Shown in pieces: positions 7,900 to 15,716 of a DNA stretch of 64,000 nucleotides. Source of the DNA: Thalassomonas haliotis (GTDB lineage: Bacteria; Pseudomonadota; Gammaproteobacteria; Enterobacterales; Alteromonadaceae); NCBI RefSeq assembly GCF_028657945.1, contig NZ_CP059693.1, positions 1,054,001 through 1,118,000 of the forward strand. Reading direction: 5' to 3'. Under the pieces are notes generated by a model. The model searched no databases. It worked only from the letters and a program-made list of their open reading frames with translations, and had not been told where the DNA came from. A program made the position numbers and the translations under genes. Position 1 is the first letter of the stretch. Each line of letters opens with the position of its first letter.

Positions 7900-9213
7900 A
7901 TGATAAATAAGAATAAGTGTTTTATCCGCAGCAGCAGGGTTATTTGCGGGCTATGTGCCGTATTGGCAACGCCTCTGACCTTTGCCAATGAAATTAAAAT
8001 CATGAGTTATAACGTACTTGCCGGCAGTGACTGGCAAAGCCGGATGCTCGATGTTGCCGAAACCACCCGCACCCTGAATCCCGATATCGTTGCCTTTCAG
8101 GAAGCTTTACCGGCATTGAGACGCAGTGATAGCGACGATCAGCAGTCTGCGCTTGAACGTGCCCTGGCCGGAAGTAAATGGCATTTTTTTCGCTGGGATC
8201 AGGAGCTTGGCCACAGAAATTGTGCCCCGATAGCCCTGGATACCAGTCGATTTACCCCGATAGCCAACGGCAGTGTTATTTTAAACTTTACCGATGAAAT
8301 CAGCCAGTCGCAGTGGCAGGACTTATGGGAGCTTCATGATCTTTTTCATAAAGATCACACTTTTGTTGAGTTTCGCTATCTTACCTGGCTGGTGGTTGAG
8401 GATAACGACGGCAAACGCTACAGCATAATGAATACCCATTATGAAACTTATCCCGAACCCGAGCGCGGTGCTCCGGATGAGCCGGAGAAGCTGGAATACT
8501 TCCGCGAGTTACTGCACAGGGTGTTCCAACATATGTCCGCCAAGGCAGTTGAACAGGGAGAGCTGCTCAGGGCGCAATATGGTGCGACACCTATTCTGCT
8601 GGGAGACTTTGAATATGGCGATCTCGACGACCCGGCAATAAAAACTATCGTCGACGGAGGTTACCAGGATACCTGGTTAACCCTTAATGTCGAAGATCGC
8701 AATAACCGCCGGGCAGCGCGTGGCATAGATCATATTTTTGTCGACAAAGCATTGCTGGTCAAAGAAGCATATTATGACTGGACTGCCGATGCCTCGGATC
8801 ATCAGCCGCTGATTGCCGTACTCGACACTACTCCTGCCCGGGCTGTTAGCCATGTCAGTTTGAAAAAACAGGATATTGCCGGTGAGCGGCTTTCCTGGCA
8901 ACATTTTCACTTTCAGGTGCCCGATAATACCGCTGAGCTAAACGTGGTTATCAAAGGGGGTAAAGGAGAGGCCGGACTTTATGTCAATAATGGCAAGCAA
9001 GCGGCCACTCGCAGCAATTATGTCTGTAAAACGCAAATCAATGGCCATCGGCAGGCCTGCGTGATAACGGCTCCTAAACCCGGGGCCTGGACATTCTCGC
9101 TTTACGGTTATAGCAACTATAGCGGAGTCAGATTGGAAGCTAGCGCTAGAAAAAGTCAGGCCGCAGAGTTTAATGACGGGAGAGAAAAGCTCGATGAAGG
9201 GTTGAGCAATTAA
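7900..9213 (+). CDS. Secreted endonuclease/exonuclease/phosphatase-fold protein with C-terminal PPC domain
   Basis: About 437 residues. A signal peptide (ICGLCAVLATPLTFA) is followed by an EEP domain (DNase I/sphingomyelinase/inositol phosphatase fold): IMSYNVLAG, IVAFQEA with the metal-binding Glu, MNTHYET with a His, LLGDFEYGD, GIDHIFVD and ASDHQPL with the catalytic SDH. The usual GDFN is GDFE here, which removes the conserved Asn. The last 110 residues resemble a PPC (pre-peptidase C-terminal) beta-sandwich with two Cys, common in exported marine enzymes. The ATG at 7900 is preferred for its GGAGA five bases upstream. The substrate may be nucleic acid or a phospho-ester; I cannot decide. 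Confidence 0.85.
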   Translation: MINKNKCFIRSSRVICGLCAVLATPLTFANEIKIMSYNVLAGSDWQSRMLDVAETTRTLNPDIVAFQEALPALRRSDSDDQQSALERALAGSKWHFFRWDQELGHRNCAPIALDTSRFTPIANGSVILNFTDEISQSQWQDLWELHDLFHKDHTFVEFRYLTWLVVEDNDGKRYSIMNTHYETYPEPERGAPDEPEKLEYFRELLHRVFQHMSAKAVEQGELLRAQYGATPILLGDFEYGDLDDPAIKTIVDGGYQDTWLTLNVEDRNNRRAARGIDHIFVDKALLVKEAYYDWTADASDHQPLIAVLDTTPARAVSHVSLKKQDIAGERLSWQHFHFQVPDNTAELNVVIKGGKGEAGLYVNNGKQAATRSNYVCKTQINGHRQACVITAPKPGAWTFSLYGYSNYSGVRLEASARKSQAAEFNDGREKLDEGLSN

Positions 9214-9241
9214 CCCGGATTATTCACTTTGTCTGTCACTG

Positions 9242-9277
9242 AGCAATAGCCCGGCTCTTTTGAACGGCGCTATTGCT
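9242..9277 (+). terminator. Hairpin after the phosphodiesterase gene
   Basis: A perfect 9-bp stem (AGCAATAGC/GCTATTGCT) with an inner CCG/CGG pair-up begins 29 bases after the stop codon. Only a short GTTT follows, so this is a likely but imperfect terminator. Confidence 0.45.
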
Positions 9278-9378
9278 GTTTATGCTTGCTGTCACCTGTA
9301 TTCATTGGGGCATGTTGTTATGCATTTCTATCTGCCAATGCCAGCTGCCAGAATTCCTGGTCAATACTTTGATTATAT

Positions 9379-10326
9379 TTAACCCGAGTTCAGTTTATCT
9401 AGTATTTGTGGCAGCAGCTGTATCGCAAAAACAGAGGAAATCACTATGGCTATGCCGAGTAAAGCGGCAAGGTTTAATGGCGTGCTGGTGATGATGTCCG
9501 GCCACCAGCCTAAATAACTGACCAGGGCGGTGCTTGAAAAGCTGATAACAGGCGTCAAAGCAACCATAGGGCCTACCTGGGAGGTCGGCCAGTATTTCAT
9601 CGATTGCGCAAAGCAGCCATAGGCGACTAAGGTATTGAGTGCGCAAAACAGGGCAATCCACCAATCATGGACACTCATTTGTAGAAAATCATCGAAGCGG
9701 CTAAACGGCAGCATGGCAAAAATACCAAAGCCGTAGATAAATAATAAAATATTGTTGGCGGAGAGCTGCTGCGCTAATGACTTCTGAATTAAGGCGTAAC
9801 AGCACCAGGATAAGGCGGAAAATTGCACTATCAAAACCCCCAGCCATATCCTGCCATTGTCTGCCTGGCTGAAATCCAAATAGGGATTAAAAAATAACAT
9901 CATGCCTAGCGCCAATGCCGCAAAACAGGCCATTTGAACCGCTGTTAACTTTTCTTTGAAAAACAGCAAACCGCCAAAGGCCAGGAAGAAAGGCGCGGTC
10001 TGAAAATTAAGTTGTGCCTGTCCCGGAGACAAATATTCCAGGCAATAAACAAAAGACACATAATTAAAAATTAAAAAGCTGGCGGCAACGGATAATTTCA
10101 GCCACCCGGGTTTTGTCAGTTGTTTGAATTGCGATAGTTTTCCGGCATAAAATTGAATTAAGGCACTGACGATTAAGGCAATAAAAAACCTGAACCAGGT
10201 TAAGGTCACAGGATCGATGAAGCTTGATGACAGTTTCAATGCTATGGGTAAGAATCCCCAAAACATGACCGCGGTCGAAATAAAAAATAACCCTATCCTA
10301 AAGTTTTGCGTCACTGGCTTGTCCAA
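9379..10326 (-). CDS. EamA/DMT family transporter
   Basis: A 315-residue inner-membrane protein with ten hydrophobic helices. The first EamA repeat opens with IGLFFISTAVMFWGFLPIALKLSS and the second with IWLGVLIVQFSALSWCCYALIQKS, typical of drug/metabolite exporters. The start at 10326 is a TTG; a GTG four codons later is an alternative, and no ATG fits before the first helix. It is divergent from a LysR regulator whose start lies 92 bases away, so the regulator probably controls it. The substrate is unknown. Confidence 0.86.
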   Translation of the reverse strand: MDKPVTQNFRIGLFFISTAVMFWGFLPIALKLSSSFIDPVTLTWFRFFIALIVSALIQFYAGKLSQFKQLTKPGWLKLSVAASFLIFNYVSFVYCLEYLSPGQAQLNFQTAPFFLAFGGLLFFKEKLTAVQMACFAALALGMMLFFNPYLDFSQADNGRIWLGVLIVQFSALSWCCYALIQKSLAQQLSANNILLFIYGFGIFAMLPFSRFDDFLQMSVHDWWIALFCALNTLVAYGCFAQSMKYWPTSQVGPMVALTPVISFSSTALVSYLGWWPDIITSTPLNLAALLGIAIVISSVFAIQLLPQILDKLNSG

Positions 10327-10418
10327 CCGTCACTTACAAGATAGCGGCATTGTGCGCTTTAAATGATATTCGATCCAATGCATAATTTGAGTAACCATTA
10401 TTTAAAAACTGTATAGAG

Positions 10419-11363
10419 ATGGCTATTCAACAAGTTGATTTTAAATTGTTACAGTGCTTGCAGAGCTTATTAAAATATAACAATGTCAGCCTGGCTGCCG
10501 ATGATATGAATATGACGCAGCCGGCGATGAGCCGTGCCCTGGCAAAGTTGCGGGAGATATTCAACGACCCGCTTTTTGTCAGAACAGGTTCGGGCATGGA
10601 GCCTACGGCCAGGGCTTTGTCTTTGATACAAGCTTTAGAAGCTACACTCGATCAATTAAATCAATTGCTTGCCAGTGAAAGCTTTATCCCCGCCCTGTGT
10701 CAGCGCAACTTCAGGTTGCATATGAGCAGCTATATCAGCCAGGCGCATTTACCCGATATCGCCCGGGCTTTTTATCGGGCGGCGCCACAGGCGCAATTAG
10801 AGATCATTGACTTAAAAGAAAAGTCACTGCTCAGTGAAAGCGCCCAAAATATCGATATCGCCATTTGCAGCCAGGCGATGAAAATACCTGAGTATTTTCA
10901 CCAGAGTGTCGCCGGCAACGAATCTATGCTTTGTTATATGGCGCAAAGCCACCCCCTTAGCGACAAACCGCTGACATTAGACAACTACCTGAGTTACCCG
11001 CACATAGTGGTTTCCCTTGGCGGAGGCCCGAAAATCCCCATTGAAAATCAATTGGCAAAGCAGGGGCGGGCACGGAAAATAGGCTTACGGGTACCCCATT
11101 ATCTCGGGGCACTGGAGGTAATGAGTAAAACCGATATGCTTTTCAGTTCAACCTCATTTGTACCGGAGCGTTTTAGCCAGCAGTTTAGAATAATGGCCAA
11201 ACCGCTACCGTTTGCCGTCGATAGTTTGGAATATGTAATCGTCTGGCCACCCACAGTACATAAAGATCCGGCGCACCTGTGGATGCGCAATTTATGCACA
11301 AATATTATCAGGGACAATTTGGCCAGCTTAAAAGGTCAGGCTGATAGCCCGGTGAGCACTTGA
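10419..11363 (+). CDS. LysR family transcriptional regulator
   Basis: A 314-residue LysR regulator: winged HTH at residues 5-65 (CLQSLLKYNNVSLAADDMNMTQPAMSRALAKLREIFNDPLFVR) followed by an effector-binding domain of two alpha/beta lobes (DIAICSQAM, DNYLSYPHIVVSLGGG). The HTH is of the NodD/LeuO-like kind (FVRTGSGMEPT). It reads away from the EamA transporter gene and shares its 92-base promoter region, the normal arrangement for a LysR regulator and its target. Effector unknown. Confidence 0.93.
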   Translation: MAIQQVDFKLLQCLQSLLKYNNVSLAADDMNMTQPAMSRALAKLREIFNDPLFVRTGSGMEPTARALSLIQALEATLDQLNQLLASESFIPALCQRNFRLHMSSYISQAHLPDIARAFYRAAPQAQLEIIDLKEKSLLSESAQNIDIAICSQAMKIPEYFHQSVAGNESMLCYMAQSHPLSDKPLTLDNYLSYPHIVVSLGGGPKIPIENQLAKQGRARKIGLRVPHYLGALEVMSKTDMLFSSTSFVPERFSQQFRIMAKPLPFAVDSLEYVIVWPPTVHKDPAHLWMRNLCTNIIRDNLASLKGQADSPVST

Positions 11364-11506
11364 AAGTAACAAGACTATCAGCCGTTGGCCTGAGTATTGC
11401 TCGCTTTTACTAAGTCTGAGCCAGTTCAGGCTCCATTTGGCCGTTGGAATTTAGTCTTGTGGTGTACTCGCCTGCGGGCAGGATGAGGGGGGCTTACCAG
11501 CCAGCC

Positions 11507-11531
11507 CCCCGGCCGCCACAGGCGGCCGGGG
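11507..11531. repeat. Perfect 11-bp GC hairpin
   Basis: CCCCGGCCGCC ACA GGCGGCCGGGG: eleven GC pairs around a 3-base loop. It lies between the convergent LysR gene and TonB receptor gene. GGCTTACC and GGTAAGC just outside add further pairing options. There is no T-run on either strand, so it is not a classic terminator, although it may block 3' exonucleases. Confidence 0.6.
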
Positions 11532-11535
11532 TAAG

Positions 11536-11567
11536 CATTATCGAAACAGCAAATAATTTCGATAATG
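11536..11567. repeat. Perfect 11-bp AT-rich hairpin
   Basis: CATTATCGAAA and TTTCGATAATG form a perfect inverted repeat with a 10-base loop, four bases beyond the GC hairpin and 19 bases from the TonB receptor stop. It probably ends or stabilises the receptor transcript. Confidence 0.55.
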
Positions 11568-11586
11568 TTGTCATCGTAGTTAGCTC

Positions 11587-14034
11587 TTAGAAAGAAGTAT
11601 TGAAGCGGATACCAAAGGTTCTCGGCGCGGCATAACGGCCGGGGTTACCGGCGGCGGTACCGTTATCGAAGGATACGCTGGAGCGGGTCATTTTGTCGGT
11701 GACATTGTTGACATAAACATCCAGCGACCAGTCGCCTTCTGCCGGGTAGAACTTGATCCCTAAGTTAACCTTAGTATGGGCTTTTTGTCCGGCGGCGTCA
11801 TCGCCAAAGTAGGTGCCGCTTTGCTCGACATCGTCGATCATATTGTTGATGGTGGTGGATACCTGGTTTTGATCGGTGAAGTAGATGTCATCGACATAAC
11901 GGGCATTTAACCTCGGGATATAATCGCCGTGCTCTGTGCTCAAAGCCCAGCTCAGGCTGGCGCTGAACTGCAGCTTGGGCGACTGGGGCAAGGTATTGCC
12001 GCTCAGATCATACAAACCCGCCTGCGCTCCTTCGGTGATCAGCGCATTGCCCGGGTTATCGCCGCCGTTGTCTGAGATATAATCGGTATAGCTGGCATCG
12101 AGGTAGGAGCCGGAGAAGTCCAGGCGTCCGCCGTCACCGAATAACCAGGTCACTTCCGCTTCAACCCCTTTGATTTCGGCGGCAGCAACATTGGAATTGA
12201 CGATTTGGTTTTTGTCTTCGTCAAAACCTGAGCGGATCAGATCTTGATAGTCGATAAAAAAGGCCGCCAGGTTGATGCGCACATCACCGTATTGTGTGTT
12301 GATATCCGACTTGCTGCCGATTTCATAGCTGGTGCTGTTTTCCGGTTTGGTGGCCTGGCCGCCATCCTGGATCACCCCGGCGCGGTAGCCGGTGCCGACA
12401 CTGGCATAAATCAAGTGATCTTTCATTTGATAATCGGCGCGCAGCAAATAGGTGGTTTTGCTGGACTTATCTTCAATATCATTGCGCAGGGTCGCGGCAC
12501 ACTGGTTGCGGGTGCGTTCCAGCCCGGTGTAGTCGTCCAGGCCATCGGCCCCTTCTGTGCCCGTGTTATTGTTAAGGAAGTCTTCAAATACCGATAACTG
12601 GCTGCCGCCCAATGTCGGGCGGATAAACTCGTTGTTACAATCCTGGATATTGCGGCCGCCGCGGTCATATTTTAAATCGTCGGTATAACGCACCCCGGCG
12701 GTCAGGGTCAGTTCATCGGTCAGGCGGTAACCCAGTTGCAGGAACGCCGCTTTAGATTCTGCGCCACGGGCAGGCTGGATAAAGGTATTCCCCCCCTGCA
12801 ACCAGGACCCCTGGCCGTCGAAGTCGAAGCGGATATCGGTTTCTTCCTCAAAATAATATAAACCTGTGGTCCAGCTCAGCGGGCCATCGTCGGTATTTTG
12901 AATTTTGATCTCATGGCTGGCGGCATCCGAATACTGGTATTCGGTACGTCCCTCCTGGAAGCGGGAGGTCACCCCGGCATCCTGATCCACCACCTGGTGA
13001 CGCTCTAACTTGCTGTACCCTGTGATATATTCGATATTGATGCCGTCGGTAATGTTATAACTTAAGGTTGAACGCCAGACATCCGTGGTCAGATCCAGGG
13101 AAACCGGCGAGTCGATAAAGGCGTCGAAATTATCCTGCGCCACCTCTACCGGGTTTAACAGGATGCCGTGGTTGCCCTGGTCGGTGAAGGTTTCAAAAGA
13201 AGCGGTCCAGGTCAAATCCTCAGAGATGTTCCATAAACCGGTCAGGCGCGCCGAGCGGACATCGGTATTATTAAGCTGGGTATTGGTATCGGCTACCCGG
13301 CCTATTTCCAAACCGCTGTAGTTATGCTCGCTGCCGCGGGGATCTGTGTCTATGGCATCGACCCAGCCATCGTCCCGCTCCAGGTAACCGGCGAAACGGA
13401 ATGATAAGTTATCGGTGACCGGAATGGTAACGCCGCCGGAGATTTGCTGGCGGTTGTAGTTGCCGTAGCTCATCTGGAAATCCCCTTCGAACTCGTCGCC
13501 GGGTTTTTTCGTTTCCAGCAGCAGGGCGCCGCCGGTATTGTTGCGGCCAAATAAAGTACCCTGTGGCCCCCGTAATACCTGGATACCTTCAAGATCATAC
13601 ATTAAGGCTAATGCCCCCTGGGCACGGGCGGCGAAAACACCGTCAACATAGACGCCAACCCCCTGGTCGCCGGTTTCCGTAGGGTTATTGGTACCGACAC
13701 CGCGGATATAAATCTTGATATCCGACTGTTCTTCCTGCCCGGAAACCACCAGGCTGGGCACGTAACCGGTCAGGTCGGTAACATCGGCAATATTATGCTC
13801 GGTTAAGGTTTCCTGGCTCATGGCGGTGACGGCAATCGGCGTGGTTTGCAGATTGCCTACCCGGCGCTCGGCGGTAACCTGGATCACTTCAATTTCACGG
13901 GCCTGGTTTGTTGCTTCTTCGGCGGCGTGGACAAGGGCCGGTGTTGCGCAAACACCTGTGATTAAGGCGCAGCGCACGGCTTTAGCTAAAAAACGTCTTT
14001 TATTTAAAACCTGGCTTGTTGAATGCTTACTCAT
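11587..14034 (-). CDS. TonB-dependent outer membrane receptor, probably for glucosides/oligosaccharides
   Basis: About 815 residues. The start at 14034 is chosen for its GGGGAGAG ribosome site; 28 codons of upstream open frame look non-coding. A signal peptide (ALITGVCATPALVHA) is followed by a TonB box (IEVIQVTAERR), a plug domain (TPIAVTAMSQETL ... VYVDGVFAA ... IQVLRGPQGTLFGRNNTGGALLLET) and a 22-strand barrel ending in the aromatic C-terminus RFNTSF. Barrel and plug are of the Caulobacter-type group often linked to carbohydrates. It shares the strand with a FucP-type sugar transporter and a GH3 glucosidase, so uptake of beta-glucan fragments across the outer membrane is inferred. Confidence 0.93.
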   Translation of the reverse strand: MSKHSTSQVLNKRRFLAKAVRCALITGVCATPALVHAAEEATNQAREIEVIQVTAERRVGNLQTTPIAVTAMSQETLTEHNIADVTDLTGYVPSLVVSGQEEQSDIKIYIRGVGTNNPTETGDQGVGVYVDGVFAARAQGALALMYDLEGIQVLRGPQGTLFGRNNTGGALLLETKKPGDEFEGDFQMSYGNYNRQQISGGVTIPVTDNLSFRFAGYLERDDGWVDAIDTDPRGSEHNYSGLEIGRVADTNTQLNNTDVRSARLTGLWNISEDLTWTASFETFTDQGNHGILLNPVEVAQDNFDAFIDSPVSLDLTTDVWRSTLSYNITDGINIEYITGYSKLERHQVVDQDAGVTSRFQEGRTEYQYSDAASHEIKIQNTDDGPLSWTTGLYYFEEETDIRFDFDGQGSWLQGGNTFIQPARGAESKAAFLQLGYRLTDELTLTAGVRYTDDLKYDRGGRNIQDCNNEFIRPTLGGSQLSVFEDFLNNNTGTEGADGLDDYTGLERTRNQCAATLRNDIEDKSSKTTYLLRADYQMKDHLIYASVGTGYRAGVIQDGGQATKPENSTSYEIGSKSDINTQYGDVRINLAAFFIDYQDLIRSGFDEDKNQIVNSNVAAAEIKGVEAEVTWLFGDGGRLDFSGSYLDASYTDYISDNGGDNPGNALITEGAQAGLYDLSGNTLPQSPKLQFSASLSWALSTEHGDYIPRLNARYVDDIYFTDQNQVSTTINNMIDDVEQSGTYFGDDAAGQKAHTKVNLGIKFYPAEGDWSLDVYVNNVTDKMTRSSVSFDNGTAAGNPGRYAAPRTFGIRFNTSF

Positions 14035-14270
14035 ACTACTCTCCCCAGTTAGGTCATTCTTCTTTTGCTTGCCCGCAATAAAGTGATATGCATTTTCAAC
14101 TGGACGTGTGATAAGCATATTTCATTGCGGGAATTAAACCCAATCCCTGGCTGTTTACGGTGTATTCCAACCTTAGAGAACACCGTTCGAACTCGTTAGT
14201 TGTGAACTTAATTGCGAACTTAGTTGTCCATCTTTTTGCTGTTATTCTTTACTGTTCAGCTTTTGCCTGG

Positions 14271-15560
14271 TCAGGTTTGGCTACTTTTTATTTTTGAGCC
14301 GATAAGGCCGTAATAGCCGATGTAGAGGTAACAAAGCAGCGGCAAAATAAAGGACAGCTGGATGCCGATATTATCCGCCAGTATGCCCTGCAGCAGCGGC
14401 ACGATTGCCCCGCCGACAATTGCCAGGCATAAGATGCCCGAGCCCTGGCTGGTGTGGTGTTTTAACCCCGTCAACGCCAGGCTGAAAATGGTGGGGAACA
14501 TAATCGAGTTAAATAAGCCCACCAGTAAAATGGCGACCATGGCGGTATCGCCGGACAAACTCATGGCGATAAGGAGCATGGCGGTTGCCAGCAGTGAATT
14601 AACCGCCAGCAGCTTACCGGCAGGGACTTTTTGCATGATAATGGCGCCGATAAAACGGCCTACCATAGCGCCGCCCCAGTAATAGGCGATCAGGGCCGCC
14701 GCTTCGGCTTCGGCTAAACCGGCGATATTGTCTTCGCCGAGAAAGTTAATTAAAAAGCTGCCGATAGAGACTTCTGCACCGACATAAACAAAAATGGCGA
14801 TAGCGCCCAGCATCAAATGGCGGTGATGCCAGATGCCCGGCTGGTTTTCCTGGGCTAGCGCTTGTTGCCGGTGGCTGGCGATCACCGGCAACTTCAGGCG
14901 CGAGAAAATAAAAGCCAGCAGCAGCAGGCTAAAGGCCAGCATCAGGTAAGGGGTCTGTACCGTTTGTGCTTCCTGTAATTTAAACTGGGCTTCGCTCAGC
15001 TGCTCCAGCCCTGTGGTAGCGGCGGTTAAGATCAGCACAGCGCCGAATAAGGGGGCGACTGTGGTGCCCAGGGAGTTAAATGCCTGGGTCATGGTCAGCC
15101 GGCCTGAGGCGGTTTCACTGCTGCCTAAAGCGGTGACATAGGGGTTGGCGGAAACCTGTAAGATGGTGATGCCCGAAGCCATGATAAACAAAGCGCCAAG
15201 AAATACCGGGTAGGCGGCCAAGGCTGCTGCCGGGTAAAACGCCAGGCAACCTATGCCGGCGATAATCAAACCTGTGACTATGCCTTTCTGGTAGCCGATT
15301 TTACGCACCAGGCGGCCCGCCGGCAGCGAAACAATAAAATAGGCGCCGAAAAAGCAAAACTGGATCAGCATCGCCTGGGTATAAGACAGGGAAAAAACGT
15401 TTTTTAAATGGGGGATAAGAATATCGTTTAAGCTGGTTAAGAAACCCCAGATAAAAAATAAACTGGTTAAGGATACCAGGGCAAAGGTATATCCCGTGCC
15501 CTGCTGTCCTGAGATATTGCCGTCGAGTCTAGTCTCATCGGGTGAAAATGTGCCGGCCAT
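14271..15560 (-). CDS. FucP/GluP-type sugar MFS transporter
   Basis: A 429-residue major facilitator protein with twelve helices. The region [30 protein letters not shown] at residues 35-65 is the signature of the fucose/glucose/galactose:proton symporter group. AGGAG is five bases before the ATG. It lies between the GH3 glucosidase gene (157 bases upstream) and the TonB receptor gene, so it likely imports the glucose released by the glucosidase through the inner membrane. Exact sugar is inferred from context. Confidence 0.92.
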   Translation of the reverse strand: MAGTFSPDETRLDGNISGQQGTGYTFALVSLTSLFFIWGFLTSLNDILIPHLKNVFSLSYTQAMLIQFCFFGAYFIVSLPAGRLVRKIGYQKGIVTGLIIAGIGCLAFYPAAALAAYPVFLGALFIMASGITILQVSANPYVTALGSSETASGRLTMTQAFNSLGTTVAPLFGAVLILTAATTGLEQLSEAQFKLQEAQTVQTPYLMLAFSLLLLAFIFSRLKLPVIASHRQQALAQENQPGIWHHRHLMLGAIAIFVYVGAEVSIGSFLINFLGEDNIAGLAEAEAAALIAYYWGGAMVGRFIGAIIMQKVPAGKLLAVNSLLATAMLLIAMSLSGDTAMVAILLVGLFNSIMFPTIFSLALTGLKHHTSQGSGILCLAIVGGAIVPLLQGILADNIGIQLSFILPLLCYLYIGYYGLIGSKIKSSQT

Positions 15561-15618
15561 AATAACTCCTGCTTGAATGTTTTGCTGCCAGAACCTCTGG
15601 TTTCAGGCGGCATTTGTT

Positions 15619-15642
15619 AGCGCTTCCCCGCAGGGAAGCGCT
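15619..15642 (-). other. Intercistronic hairpin between the GH3 and sugar transporter genes
   Basis: AGCGCTTCCC and GGGAAGCGCT pair perfectly over ten bases around a 4-base loop. It lies in the 156-base gap after the GH3 stop codon. No T-run follows in the direction of transcription, so it may be a processing or stabilising hairpin, or a partial terminator that lowers transporter expression. Confidence 0.5.
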
Positions 15643-15716
15643 GATACAAGGTTGATAGTAAGAAAGTGGTTAACTGCTGTTAGCTGTTGCCAGTTAAGAA
15701 ATGAAGGCTTAAGCCG

